A stretch of 64,000 bases of DNA from JAFTYO01 sp045644765 (GCA_045644765.1 JAZRHM010000013.1:62001-126000); one strand, 5' to 3'. Counted from the first letter of the stretch, positions 45,988 through 55,263 are shown. Numbers and translations: made by a program. Notes: a model not told the origin generated them from the letters alone.

Positions 45988-46665
45988 CTACTTTTTTGCA
46001 AATAATTTCCAAAAAATAGGTGTGGTCCATGCATCGTTCTTGTAGATTTTTTTACATTTCTTACCTTTCATGGTAAACTCTATGGTCATATACTTATCTG
46101 TATATACCTTAACGTTTTCCACGTCAGAATAATTAACAAGGTTCCATTCCTGCAAATAAAGCGTCTTTTCTTCATTGTTATAAAACGCATTTGTTGCTAT
46201 TTCTTCTCCACAGTAAGTCAGTTCTAATTCGTGAAGGAGGTAGCGTTTGTTGCCTTTGTAGAGTAAAAAATCCTTTTCGAGAATAGAGTAGCCTAAATCC
46301 CAATAACCATTATAGAGCACCTGATATTCATCAAAAATTTCATCTACGAAGTATATGTTATCTTCTGCCAAACAATAAATAAGAATTTGTTCTCTCTCAT
46401 TTTTTAGCACAACATATTCTTCAGAAGCACCAAAACCTAAAAAAGTTTCACCGCAATACTTTTTTACACTGATACCGATTTGTGCCAGATATTCCTCGTT
46501 GAACTCTAATGAAATTTCATCATCATTATCAACATACTTTGAGAAAATTGCACCAAGGATATCCTCATCATTATCTTCAAAAAAAGCCATAGACTTTTTT
46601 GACAACATCTTTAGTCCGCCTCGCGCAACCAAAGAAGCATAATTCAGTTTTTCAACATTCACCAT
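45988..46665 (-). CDS. Orphan cytoplasmic protein
   Basis: 225 residues, acidic, no signal or membrane helix, many Tyr and Glu, with repeated Y-x-V/L-L-Y-x-G-like strands suggesting a beta-rich fold. No family recognised. The ATG at 46665 has no Shine-Dalgarno. It sits between the fabF terminator and the lipoprotein orphan, with its own promoter beginning right behind the fabF terminator. Confidence 0.6.
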   Translation of the reverse strand: MVNVEKLNYASLVARGGLKMLSKKSMAFFEDNDEDILGAIFSKYVDNDDEISLEFNEEYLAQIGISVKKYCGETFLGFGASEEYVVLKNEREQILIYCLAEDNIYFVDEIFDEYQVLYNGYWDLGYSILEKDFLLYKGNKRYLLHELELTYCGEEIATNAFYNNEEKTLYLQEWNLVNYSDVENVKVYTDKYMTIEFTMKGKKCKKIYKNDAWTTPIFWKLFAKK

Positions 46666-46694
46666 AATACATTAATTTTTAAGATTGTAGTCAC

Positions 46695-46723
46695 ATGGTA
46701 GCACTCGACAAAATATTTGTCAA
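46695..46723 (-). promoter_or_regulatory. Promoter of the 225-residue orphan
   Basis: Minus strand TTGACA (46718-46723), 17-base spacer, TACCAT (46695-46700); leader of about 25 bases. Confidence 0.65.
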
Positions 46724-46727
46724 GTAA

Positions 46728-46757
46728 AAAAAACACCCATATGGGTGTTTTTTTATA
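46728..46757. terminator. fabF terminator
   Basis: Perfect palindrome aaaaacacccat / atgggtgttttt with a T-run on each strand. Confidence 0.85.
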
Positions 46758-46774
46758 AAGGCTAATCAAAACAA

Positions 46775-48043
46775 TTATTCTTCATATTTTTTCAAAATGA
46801 TAGAAGAGTTAGTTCCTCCGAAACCGAAAGAGTTTGACATAGCTGCCTTTATTTCTTTTTTCTTCGGTTTTAATGGCACTAAATCAATATCTGCAACTTC
46901 ATCTTCAACATTTTCCAAGTTTAATGTCGGAGGACAAATTTGATCTCTTATTGCAAGTGCTGTATAAACAGCTTCAACAGCACCTGCTGCGCCTAATAAG
47001 TGACCGATAGCAGACTTTGTAGAAGACATTGAAACAGTTTTCATATCTTCACCAAACAAGCGTTTAACTGCTTTAGCTTCACCTACGTCACCAGCAGGGG
47101 TTGATGTTCCGTGTGCATTAATATAGTTAATATCTTTTAATTCTACGCCATGTTCTTTTGCGTGATCCGTAGCCATTTTCATAGCTCTGTATGCTCCATC
47201 ACCTGATGGTGCCGTAATGTGATAAGCATCACCACTCATACCATAACCTACAACTTCGGCATAAATTTTTGCACCACGTGCTTTTGCATGTTCAAGTTCT
47301 TCTAACACAACAGCACCGGCACCCTCACCCATAACAAAACCACTTCTGTTTTTATCCCAAGGACGAGATGCTTTCTCCGGAGCATCATTAAATTCTGCCG
47401 TAATAGCTTTCATACGTGCAAAGCCTGCCAAACCTAAGACATTAACGGCAGCTTCTGCGCCACCGGCTACCATAGCATCGGCATCACCCATAGCAATCAT
47501 TTTTGCAGCATCACCTATAGCATGTGTTCCTGTTGAACAAGCTGTAACACACGCATGGTTTGGTCCTTTAAGACCAAACATAATAGATAAGTTTCCGGAA
47601 ATCAGGTTAATTAAGCAAGATGGAATAAAAAATGGAGAAATACGTTTTATACCGGACTCATTAAAAGATAAAGCATTTTCATAAATTGCATTCAATCCGC
47701 CAATTCCTGCACCCATCATAACGCCAAAACGAAATTGCTCTTCTTCTGTCTGAGGAATATATCCGCTATCTTTAACAGCATCTATACCTGCTGCTAAACC
47801 AAACAATATAAACTTGTCATTTTTCTTTTGATCTTTAGGAGGTAAAACATCATCAGGATTAAACTGTCCTTCTCCAGTACCGTAAGGAACTCGACCCGCA
47901 ATTTGAACCGGAATATCTTTCAAATCAATATCCGTAATTTTTACCACTCCGGATTCTGAATTTAATAAACGTTTCCAGTTGTGTTCTACACCACGTCCTA
48001 AAGGGGATACAACACCCAACCCGGTAATTACAACTCTTCTCAT
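46775..48043 (-). CDS. fabF: Beta-ketoacyl-ACP synthase II
   Basis: 422 residues. Thiolase-fold condensing enzyme with the active-site Cys in V-T-A-C-S-T-G-T and the two histidines in N-A-H-G-T-S-T and A-I-G-H-L-L-G-A-A-G. It elongates acyl-ACP in type II fatty-acid synthesis. It lies downstream of acpP, separated by a terminator-like hairpin. Confidence 0.97.
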   Translation of the reverse strand: MRRVVITGLGVVSPLGRGVEHNWKRLLNSESGVVKITDIDLKDIPVQIAGRVPYGTGEGQFNPDDVLPPKDQKKNDKFILFGLAAGIDAVKDSGYIPQTEEEQFRFGVMMGAGIGGLNAIYENALSFNESGIKRISPFFIPSCLINLISGNLSIMFGLKGPNHACVTACSTGTHAIGDAAKMIAMGDADAMVAGGAEAAVNVLGLAGFARMKAITAEFNDAPEKASRPWDKNRSGFVMGEGAGAVVLEELEHAKARGAKIYAEVVGYGMSGDAYHITAPSGDGAYRAMKMATDHAKEHGVELKDINYINAHGTSTPAGDVGEAKAVKRLFGEDMKTVSMSSTKSAIGHLLGAAGAVEAVYTALAIRDQICPPTLNLENVEDEVADIDLVPLKPKKKEIKAAMSNSFGFGGTNSSIILKKYEE

Positions 48044-48086
48044 AAAATAAACCTCTTTTTTTTACTTTGTTATATTCTTTGATATG

Positions 48087-48116
48087 AAAAAACTCGCCTG
48101 ATAGCAGCGAGTTCTT
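48087..48116 (-). terminator. Terminator or attenuator between acpP and fabF
   Basis: On the minus strand a stem aactcgc / gcgagtt is followed by a T-run. It should limit read-through from acpP, giving more acpP than fabF message. Confidence 0.7.
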
Positions 48117-48139
48117 AAACTTACTTTAAGCCACAAGAC

Positions 48140-48373
48140 TTACGCATTCTTTGAAAGATAGTCAATAGCATCTTTAACTGTAAGAATTTTTTCAGCAGCA
48201 TCATCAGGAATTTCGCAACCGAATTCTTCTTCAAATGCCATAACCAATTCAACAGTATCCAAGCTGTCAGCACCTAAATCGTCAATGAAGCTAGCGCTTT
48301 CAGTAACTTTAGATTCTTCAACACCTAAGTGTTCAGCAACAATCTTTTTAACGCGATTAGCGGTATCAGTCAT
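48140..48373 (-). CDS. acpP: Acyl carrier protein
   Basis: 77 residues from ATG 48373, with GAGGT eight bases upstream; the longer reading frame to 48442 is not supported. The D-S-L-D serine accepts 4'-phosphopantetheine, and the acidic four-helix sequence is canonical. The leader contains an inverted repeat ctaacaa / ttgttag (48411-48439). Confidence 0.97.
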   Translation of the reverse strand: MTDTANRVKKIVAEHLGVEESKVTESASFIDDLGADSLDTVELVMAFEEEFGCEIPDDAAEKILTVKDAIDYLSKNA

Positions 48374-48625
48374 GTATTTAACCTCAATAAATATTAAAAC
48401 AAAATTCAGACTAACAATTAGTCTTGATTGAGTTGTTAGCATACAATTATATCATTTGACAAGCTTTTTTTTCATTTTACCTGCAAAAAAATTACACATT
48501 CCAACCTAAATAATTGATATTTATACATTTTACTTTGAAACAAATTGTCATAAATAGTGCATAAAACCCTTGTTTTTTTTATTTTCAATAATACATAACA
48601 ACAAAATTAACCAAAAGGAGTTAAC

Positions 48626-49549
48626 ATGAAAATAGGAATTATCGGTGCCGGAAATGTCGGAAGTGCCACAGCTTTTGCCTTGGTATTAAGAGGAATAGCA
48701 AGAGAAGTTATACTAATTGATGTTGATGAAAAAAAAGCAATTGCCGAAGCCATAGATATATCTCATGCCACAACTTTTGCATATGCAAGTGTTGTCAGGG
48801 CCGGTACATATAGCGATTTAACCTGTGCAGATGTCGTAATTATTTCAGCCGGAGCAAATCAAAAAAAAGGTGAAACTCGAATTGCTCTCATGGAAAGAAA
48901 TGTTGAAATTTTAAGATCTATCATTTGCCAAATTGTACATTATGCTCCGGAAACCATAATTTTAGTTGCATCTAATCCGGTTGATATTATGACTTATTAT
49001 TCATTAAAAATATCAGGTTTACCGACTCATAAAGTTTTCGGCAGCGGGACAATTCTTGATACGTCTCGTTTTAGAACCTTACTTGGTGAACACATGGGAG
49101 TTTCTTCAAAATCTATCCATGCTAACGTATTGGGAGAACATGGCGACAGTGAGGTACTTGTATGGTCAAACGCCGATGCCGGCACTATGCCCTTAGAAAC
49201 TCTCAGCAAAGAATTAAATCGAGAATTTGACTGGGAAGTAAAGGCCTATATTGACGACAACGTCAGAAATGCTGCATATAAAATCATTGAAGGTAAAGGT
49301 GCTACTTTTTACGGTATAGCTGGTGGTCTAAGTCGAATCTGCCAAGCCATAAGCACCAACGAAAATGCAATTTTAACAGTATCTTCTCTTCATGAAGAAA
49401 TAGAAGGTATAAATAATGTTTGTTTGTCTCTTCCTTCAATTATCAATAAAAACGGTATCGAAAAAGTAATTTATCCTAAACTCACGCCGGAAGAACACAT
49501 CTTATTAAAATCCAGTGCCGAAAAACTGAAAGAATATATGTCATTTTAA
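48626..49549 (+). CDS. ldh: L-lactate dehydrogenase
   Basis: 307 residues with G-A-G-N-V-G for NAD binding and catalytic G-E-H-G-D-S-E. The substrate-specificity loop reads N-Q-K-K-G-E-T-R; Gln at the first position marks lactate rather than malate dehydrogenase (Arg). It interconverts pyruvate and lactate, implying fermentative metabolism. A strong aaaaggag site precedes the ATG. Confidence 0.93.
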   Translation: MKIGIIGAGNVGSATAFALVLRGIAREVILIDVDEKKAIAEAIDISHATTFAYASVVRAGTYSDLTCADVVIISAGANQKKGETRIALMERNVEILRSIICQIVHYAPETIILVASNPVDIMTYYSLKISGLPTHKVFGSGTILDTSRFRTLLGEHMGVSSKSIHANVLGEHGDSEVLVWSNADAGTMPLETLSKELNREFDWEVKAYIDDNVRNAAYKIIEGKGATFYGIAGGLSRICQAISTNENAILTVSSLHEEIEGINNVCLSLPSIINKNGIEKVIYPKLTPEEHILLKSSAEKLKEYMSF

Positions 49550-49580
49550 TTATTATGTTATCTTAATTACATTCCCGTAT

Positions 49581-49614
49581 TACAAAAGAGCGATTCTTAT
49601 TCTCGCTCTTTTGT
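49581..49614. terminator. ldh terminator
   Basis: Stem tacaaaagagcga / tcgctcttttgta followed by a T-run. The stop of the convergent 49597 gene falls inside the loop. Confidence 0.85.
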
Positions 49615-50337
49615 ATTTTTTGTAACATAATTCATACTCTGAACTGTAGCAAACACATCATTGGCAATATCCGGAAAATGTCTTTGTGCCATGATTTTCA
49701 TTTTTTCCATACTTTCTCCTTGTCGTGAAAAAGCATGAACCAACTTATTTAGTATAATCTTATGCTGTTCATGTTTAGTAAAATGATAATAAGAGCCGCC
49801 ATTAAATAAAACTATTGCGGCTTCGCCAAAAGCATATTCTTGATGCTTTGGCTTGTTTACCTTGCATAAATCTATAAAAGAAATTTCTTCCGGTGTATAA
49901 AAAAAGTTAGAAGATTTAGATGGGTCTATTTGTAAGCCACTCTTACATATTGCCATCCAATCTGATGCAAATTTATCAAAAAATCTCTGTGGTTTATCAG
50001 ATAAATCTTTAATCTTAGAGTAATATTCATTTGAAGATTGACGAGAAAAAGATGTTTTATAAAGTTCTGTACCTTTTGCTTTTTGTTGCAACACAAAGCC
50101 TAAAAAGAATGAATTAGGAATATCTCTAACTTTTTTATATTCAAGCGTAGGAACTACAGCAACTCCCTTTGAGTTTAATTCCTTTGACTTTTCAATTACA
50201 AATTTTATATCAGATTCATAAAAAGCACCTTTAAGCAACGCATAATCATCAAAAAAATAGCAATGGTGAGTACTACCTTGTCTATCAGCATGCTCTTTTT
50301 GTGATATTTGCGATATGTATGTATCAATAAGCGTCAT
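49597..50337 (-). CDS. Hypothetical protein with possible divergent kinase fold
   Basis: 246 residues, no signal or membrane segment. The order of motifs resembles a compact protein/APH-type kinase: Y-A-L-L-K-G (candidate ATP lysine, ~residue 36), a helix with E-K-S-K-E-L, a hinge-like F-L-G-F-V-L-Q-Q, then I-D-P-S-K-S-S-N-F-F-Y (D-x5-N catalytic-loop-like) and F-I-D-L (metal-site-like). This is inference from motif spacing only. Unlike other orphans here it has a strong GGAGGAA ribosome site. Own promoter. Confidence 0.5.
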   Translation of the reverse strand: MTLIDTYISQISQKEHADRQGSTHHCYFFDDYALLKGAFYESDIKFVIEKSKELNSKGVAVVPTLEYKKVRDIPNSFFLGFVLQQKAKGTELYKTSFSRQSSNEYYSKIKDLSDKPQRFFDKFASDWMAICKSGLQIDPSKSSNFFYTPEEISFIDLCKVNKPKHQEYAFGEAAIVLFNGGSYYHFTKHEQHKIILNKLVHAFSRQGESMEKMKIMAQRHFPDIANDVFATVQSMNYVTKNTKERE

Positions 50338-50358
50338 ATTTCCTCCAATTCTTTGATT

Positions 50359-50387
50359 ATAGTAATATATTTTATACAGAACGTCAA
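50359..50387 (-). promoter_or_regulatory. Promoter of the kinase-like gene
   Basis: Minus strand TTGACG (50382-50387), 17-base spacer, TACTAT (50359-50364), close behind the preceding terminator. Confidence 0.65.
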
Positions 50388-50390
50388 ATA

Positions 50391-50425
50391 AAAAAAGCGA
50401 GAAGTTTTACCTCTCGCTTTTTTTT
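50391..50425 (-). terminator. Terminator of the 145-residue orphan
   Basis: Stem aaaaaagcgaga / tctcgctttttt; T-runs on both strands. Confidence 0.85.
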
Positions 50426-50442
50426 CCATTTTTTCAAGCAAT

Positions 50443-50880
50443 TTACTCCGGAAGTTGCATCAGATTAAAATTCTCATCTAAAATGATTGTTCTTTTATCA
50501 TAAGGCTGATAATTTCCCAACACCGTTTTTACAACATACTTCCAACCATTGAGTTGCATATTGGAAAGGAGTACATTTTCACCCAATTTGGCTACTTCTT
50601 CATAATTAAGAACCTTTTTAGCAACCAAATATACTTTTGGATTTCTTTTGTTTTTTTGAGTATCATCATCTTCTTGCCAATAACGCTTGTTATTGTATAC
50701 GATGTAATTTTCAGAAGTAAAATAGAAACCGTAAAAACGACGTTTTTTGAACATTGTTTTTGCTTTTTCAATACCTTCTTTCACGTTTTTTACAACAAAA
50801 GATTCAGTTTCAGGCATAAAACTTCCCGGATACATCAGATTCAATCTGATTTCTCTACGTTTTACAATAGTAGTGATCAT
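50443..50880 (-). CDS. Small orphan protein
   Basis: 145 residues, basic, soluble, rich in Tyr, Asn and Lys, with a likely alpha/beta core (F-Y-G-F-Y-F-T-S-E-N-Y-I-V-Y). No family recognised. No Shine-Dalgarno; TTTAAC lies 18 bases before the ATG. It has its own promoter and terminator, wedged between the gltX terminator and the kinase-like gene. Confidence 0.6.
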   Translation of the reverse strand: MITTIVKRREIRLNLMYPGSFMPETESFVVKNVKEGIEKAKTMFKKRRFYGFYFTSENYIVYNNKRYWQEDDDTQKNKRNPKVYLVAKKVLNYEEVAKLGENVLLSNMQLNGWKYVVKTVLGNYQPYDKRTIILDENFNLMQLPE

Positions 50881-50927
50881 AAGATTAAAAATTTAATAGT
50901 TAAACTTAATAAGTGATATGTGAGGCG

Positions 50928-50956
50928 AATGTAACACTTTAAAAAAATTCTGTCAA
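50928..50956 (-). promoter_or_regulatory. Promoter of the 145-residue orphan
   Basis: Minus strand TTGACA (50951-50956), 17-base spacer, TACATT (50928-50933), beginning two bases beyond the gltX terminator stem. Confidence 0.7.
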
Positions 50957-50957
50957 T

Positions 50958-50984
50958 AAAAAACTCCCATAACGGGAGTTTTTT
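50958..50984 (-). terminator. gltX terminator
   Basis: Stem aaaaactccc / gggagttttt with a five-base loop and T-run on the minus strand. Confidence 0.85.
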
Positions 50985-50987
50985 GGC

Positions 50988-52415
50988 TTAAAGCTTTTCA
51001 ATAGCATTTCGTATTCGGCTTAATGTTTCTTGTTTACCCAAGATTACAGCTAATTCCGTTGCCCCACCTGGTGTTGTTTCTTTTCCGGATAAAGCAATTC
51101 GCACCGGATATAAAATTTGTCCGTTTTTAAGGCCATTATTTTCAGCTACTGCTTTTAAAACATCAAACAGATTTTCATTTGTCCATACATCTGTTTTTTC
51201 CATGGCCTCTAAAGCCAATGCAAGAGATGATTTTGCAATTTGTTCATCTGTTTTCATCTTTTTATTTTGATATAACACATTGTCATATTCAGCTACATTT
51301 TCAACAAAATCAATTTGAGGACAAATTTCAGCCAATGTTTCAACTCGTTTTTGTAACACCGAACTTAAAAATTCCAAATTTACATCTCGTGTTAAACATT
51401 TTTGATAATATGGCATTGCTAGCTCATGAAAATCGGCTTGAGACAAGTTACGAATATAACAACCGTTCATCCATGTAAGTTTTGTAACATCAAAAATTGC
51501 CGGAGATTTATTTAATCTTTCTGCAGTAAATACCTCTTTTAATTCGTCAAGAGAAAATATTTCCTGATCGGTTCCCGGGTTCCACCCTAAAAGAGCTATG
51601 TAATTTAAAATTGCATCAGGCAAATATCCTTTTGCAACCAAATCTTGGAAAGAAGCATCGCCGTTTCTCTTACTCAATTTGTGTTGAGCATCTTTCATAA
51701 CTTGCGGAACATGAACATATACAGGAGGTGTCCATCCAAAATCTTCATAAATCAGATTATATTTTGGGGTTGAAGAAATATATTCGTTTCCACGTACCAC
51801 ATGTGTGATTTCCATCAAATGGTCATCAACCACATTTGCAAAATTATATGTAGGGAAACCATCTGATTTTAACAAAACACCTTCGTCTAATTCGTCATAA
51901 TCTATTTCAATTTCGCCATAAACAACATCTTTGAAGATAGAAGTTCCTTTTTTATTGATAGTTTGACGAATCACATAAGGTTCACCGTTGGCAATACGCT
52001 TTTTAGCTTCTTCCAAAGAAAGTTTCTTACACGGATCATCAAATTTTGTATTGGTTTGATCATCTTTTTGTTCATCAGCTTCATCTGCTGAACAAAAACA
52101 ATAATGAGCTCCACCAAGTTCAACCAATTTATGAGCATACTCGGCATATAACGGTTTACGTTCAGACTGTACATATGGTCCGAAGTTTCCGCCAATATCC
52201 GGCCCTTCATCCCAATTCATCCCGACCAATTTCAAAGTTGAGTATATAATATCCGTTGCACCATCAACATAACGTTTTTGGTCAGTATCTTCGATTCTTA
52301 AAATAAAATCACCACCATTTGCTTTTGCAATTAAATATTCGTACAAAGCTGTTCTTAAGTTACCGATATGCATATAACCGGTAGGACTTGGGGCAAATCT
52401 TGTTCTTATTTTCAT
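50988..52415 (-). CDS. gltX: Glutamyl-tRNA synthetase
   Basis: About 475 residues. Class I signature A-P-S-P-T-G-Y-M-H-I-G (HIGH motif) at the start and H-K-L-S-K-R-N-G (KMSKS motif) in the middle. Two ATGs are adjacent; the second, at 52415, has GAGG at better spacing. It charges tRNA-Glu, and in many alphaproteobacteria GluRS copies also serve tRNA-Gln. Divergent from rpoD across about 240 bp. Confidence 0.95.
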   Translation of the reverse strand: MKIRTRFAPSPTGYMHIGNLRTALYEYLIAKANGGDFILRIEDTDQKRYVDGATDIIYSTLKLVGMNWDEGPDIGGNFGPYVQSERKPLYAEYAHKLVELGGAHYCFCSADEADEQKDDQTNTKFDDPCKKLSLEEAKKRIANGEPYVIRQTINKKGTSIFKDVVYGEIEIDYDELDEGVLLKSDGFPTYNFANVVDDHLMEITHVVRGNEYISSTPKYNLIYEDFGWTPPVYVHVPQVMKDAQHKLSKRNGDASFQDLVAKGYLPDAILNYIALLGWNPGTDQEIFSLDELKEVFTAERLNKSPAIFDVTKLTWMNGCYIRNLSQADFHELAMPYYQKCLTRDVNLEFLSSVLQKRVETLAEICPQIDFVENVAEYDNVLYQNKKMKTDEQIAKSSLALALEAMEKTDVWTNENLFDVLKAVAENNGLKNGQILYPVRIALSGKETTPGGATELAVILGKQETLSRIRNAIEKL

Positions 52416-52652
52416 CATTTCCTCACAAAAAATTTATCTTATGACAAGATAAAAGAAAATATTTACAATGCAAGAACTTTTTGCATATCTAACATCATAC
52501 AACTTTTTTTTGTAAAAAAAACAATATTATGATTTAATTTTTAGTTTTTTTGTGTGTAACACCTTGACTTTTTATTTAATAATAATTAAAAGATATGTGC
52601 TAGCAATTTTTAGGTTTTGAAAATAAACCTTTTTAAGATTTTAAGGAACGAC

Positions 52653-54731
52653 ATGTCTGAAAAACAAAATCATGACTTAACAGCGGGAACAAATGTAGAT
52701 TCCCCATTAATTGACTCGCTTTCAAGCGCAGTTAAAAATCTCATAGAAAAAGGTAAAGAGCACGGTTATATTACCGTTGAAGATTTGAACAAAGCTCTTC
52801 CTCCGGAAAAAGAATCTTCGGAACAAATTGAAGATATTATGTCAAGCATTTCTGATATGGGAATAAGCATTATTTCCGAATCAGAAGCTGACGGATATGA
52901 AAACGAGCCTAATGATGAAGAAGGCGAATATGCTGATGAAAGCGGAAACTTTGATGAAAAAGAATTAGGCCGCTCTGATGATCCTGTCAGAATGTATTTG
53001 AAAGAGATGGGAACAGTTGAGCTCCTATCAAGAGAAGGTGAAATTGCCATTGCAAAACGCATTGAAGCCGGCAAAACCGTTATGATTAGTGGTTTATGCG
53101 AAAGTCCGATGACATTAAAAGCAATTGCTCTTTGGCGTGATGAACTTGTAAACGGCACCATGCAACTTCGTGATATAATTGATCTTGAAATGATGTATGG
53201 CGATGATACCGAAGCAATGGTATATGACGACGAAGAAACCCAAGTTGATGATTTAGATAAGGTAACAAAAGAGTTAACCGAGAAAAACCTTGATGAAATT
53301 GACGATGATTTAGCTACAGACATCGAGCTTGGTGATACTGTCGATGAAGAAGATATAGACGATATGGAAGATAGCGAATCGGAAACAGACACTGATATAG
53401 ACGGAGAAGAAGGTACTAAATCATCTGATGATGCTGACGATGAAGGAGCTATGGGACATAACTCAACTTCCATTTCAACAATGGAATCTGCTTTATTAGA
53501 GCCGGTTTTAGATATATTAACCAAAATATCCGGCTATTATGATGATTTGAAAAAGATTCAGTCACAACGTATGGCCGCTATCATGTCAGGCCGAAAAGTT
53601 GCTTCAGGAGTTGAAAAGAAATATATAAAAGTTAAAAAAGAATTAGTTGAATTGATGAGCTCCATTCACCTTAATTCTCTCAGAGTTGAACAACTTGTTG
53701 AACAACTTAACGAATTAAACAAACGTCTTATGGGAATGGAAGGAAAACTTTTACGTTATGCTACATCTTGCAAAATTAAACGTGAAGAGTTTTTAGCAAG
53801 CTACCAAAAATCTGAATTAGATCCAAGTTGGCTTGAGGAAATTTCTAAAATAAAAGATAAACACTGGCAAATTTTTGTTGATCGCTATGGTAAAGAAATT
53901 ACAGAATTAAGAGACGGAATTGCTCAAATGTCTCAAGAATGTGGTTTACCGATAAGTGAATATCGCAAGATGGTTGATACAATAAAACGTGGGGAAAGAG
54001 AATCCGAACGGGCTAAAAAAGAAATGATTGAGGCTAACTTGCGTTTGGTTATATCTATTGCCAAGAAATATACCAATCGCGGTATGCAATTTTTAGATTT
54101 AATTCAAGAAGGAAATATCGGTTTGATGAAAGCCGTTGATAAATTTGAATACAGAAGAGGTTACAAATTTTCAACCTATGCAACATGGTGGATTAGACAA
54201 GCCATCACTCGTTCCATTGCCGACCAAGCCAGAACCATTCGCATACCGGTACATATGATTGAAACAATTAACAAGCTTGTCAGAACTTCTCGTCAAATGT
54301 TAGCTGAAATGGGGCGTGAACCCGTACCGGAAGAGTTGGCAAAACGCTTATCAATGCCTTTGGAAAAAATTCGCAAAGTTATGAAAATTGCAAAAGAGCC
54401 GGTTAGCTTGGAAGCTCCGGTTGGCGATGAAGAAGATTCATCTTTGGGAGATTTTATTGCAGATGAGAGCGCTTTACAACCTCTTGATAGTGCAATTCAT
54501 TCTAACTTAAAAGAAACCTGCAGCAAAATTTTATCTTCACTAACTCCTAGAGAAGAGCGTGTTTTACGCATGCGTTTCGGCATTGATATGAGCACAGATC
54601 ACACATTGGAAGAGGTTGGCCAACAATTTAACGTAACAAGAGAGCGTATTCGTCAGATTGAAGCAAAAGCTTTAAGAAAACTAAAACACCCGAGTCGTTC
54701 AAGAAGATTGCGCTCATTTTTGGATCAATAA
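52653..54731 (+). CDS. rpoD: RNA polymerase housekeeping sigma factor (sigma-70)
   Basis: 692 residues from ATG 52653, with AAGGAACG upstream. N-terminal region 1.1, region 1.2 (D-P-V-R-M-Y-L-K-E-M-G), an acidic non-conserved insert (~190-270), region 2 (Q-E-G-N-I-G-L-M-K-A-V-D-K-F, W-W-I-R-Q-A-I-T-R), and region 4 (T-L-E-E-V-G-Q-Q-F-N-V-T-R-E-R-I-R-Q-I-E). It directs most transcription; the TTGACA/TATAAT promoters here fit its specificity. dnaG, a common upstream neighbour, is absent. Confidence 0.97.
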   Translation: MSEKQNHDLTAGTNVDSPLIDSLSSAVKNLIEKGKEHGYITVEDLNKALPPEKESSEQIEDIMSSISDMGISIISESEADGYENEPNDEEGEYADESGNFDEKELGRSDDPVRMYLKEMGTVELLSREGEIAIAKRIEAGKTVMISGLCESPMTLKAIALWRDELVNGTMQLRDIIDLEMMYGDDTEAMVYDDEETQVDDLDKVTKELTEKNLDEIDDDLATDIELGDTVDEEDIDDMEDSESETDTDIDGEEGTKSSDDADDEGAMGHNSTSISTMESALLEPVLDILTKISGYYDDLKKIQSQRMAAIMSGRKVASGVEKKYIKVKKELVELMSSIHLNSLRVEQLVEQLNELNKRLMGMEGKLLRYATSCKIKREEFLASYQKSELDPSWLEEISKIKDKHWQIFVDRYGKEITELRDGIAQMSQECGLPISEYRKMVDTIKRGERESERAKKEMIEANLRLVISIAKKYTNRGMQFLDLIQEGNIGLMKAVDKFEYRRGYKFSTYATWWIRQAITRSIADQARTIRIPVHMIETINKLVRTSRQMLAEMGREPVPEELAKRLSMPLEKIRKVMKIAKEPVSLEAPVGDEEDSSLGDFIADESALQPLDSAIHSNLKETCSKILSSLTPREERVLRMRFGIDMSTDHTLEEVGQQFNVTRERIRQIEAKALRKLKHPSRSRRLRSFLDQ

Positions 54732-54735
54732 ATCA

Positions 54736-54760
54736 AAGCCCCTTTTCGGGGCTTATTTTG
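54736..54760 (+). terminator. rpoD terminator
   Basis: Stem aagcccc / ggggctt then TATTTTG. Only about 20 bases separate it from the next ATG, so read-through into the DUF1847 gene is possible. Confidence 0.75.
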
Positions 54761-54774
54761 TAGAGGATAACACA

Positions 54775-55212
54775 ATGACCTATAATACTGAAGATAAAAA
54801 AATTATGTACAACACTTTTAAAGCACGTAATAAGTCTCGTTTGCAAGAGCTAATTAATTTTGCTAAAGAAAGTGCTTTTAATAAAATAGGCATTGCTAAT
54901 TGCAAAGCAGTTCAGCCATATGCCGAAAAACTTGCTGATATCCTGACAAATGCCGGTTTTGACGTGTATTCAATAAATTGTAAAGATAGTGGTTTAAATG
55001 GAAACTCTGTCTGCGATGATATGTCCGGACCCTGCTGTGACCCATTATCGCAAGCTCAATATTTAAATTCTAAAAACACAGACCTTAATATCAATCTCGG
55101 TTTATGCTTAGGGCATGGAATTATTTTTTCTAAACATAGCATAGCCCCTGTTACAACGTTTTTGGTAAAAGACTTTGCAACAGAACATAACCCTATTGAA
55201 AATTTAAGATAA
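54775..55212 (+). CDS. DUF1847-like cysteine-rich protein
   Basis: 145 residues. The C-terminal half matches DUF1847 wording: C-D-P-L-S-Q-A-Q-Y-L-N, T-D-L-N-I-N-L-G-L-C-L-G-H and H-S-I-A-P-V-T-T-F-L-V-K-D. A cluster C-K-D...V-C-D-D-M-S-G-P-C-C supplies candidate metal or iron-sulfur ligands. The extra N-terminal Cys motif common in longer members is missing. Function unknown; family members are often predicted metal-binding. Confidence 0.75.
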   Translation: MTYNTEDKKIMYNTFKARNKSRLQELINFAKESAFNKIGIANCKAVQPYAEKLADILTNAGFDVYSINCKDSGLNGNSVCDDMSGPCCDPLSQAQYLNSKNTDLNINLGLCLGHGIIFSKHSIAPVTTFLVKDFATEHNPIENLR

Positions 55213-55227
55213 ATTTTGAAAAATATA

Positions 55228-55258
55228 AACTCCCCGACTTTCGAGGAGTTCTTTTTTT
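55228..55258. terminator. Terminator of the DUF1847 gene
   Basis: Stem aactccccga / tcgaggagtt followed by a T-run, shared with the convergent orphan. Confidence 0.8.
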
Positions 55259-55263
55259 ACATT

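Noticed and set aside
48374..48442. N-terminal extension of acyl carrier protein
   Set aside because: ACP is about 77 residues and ATG 48373 has a good GAGGT site; the extension covers the leader and its inverted repeat.
52766..53524. 252-residue minus-strand open frame inside rpoD
   Set aside because: It is the complement of the acidic sigma-factor insert, giving a Ser-rich nonsense protein. rpoD is unambiguous.
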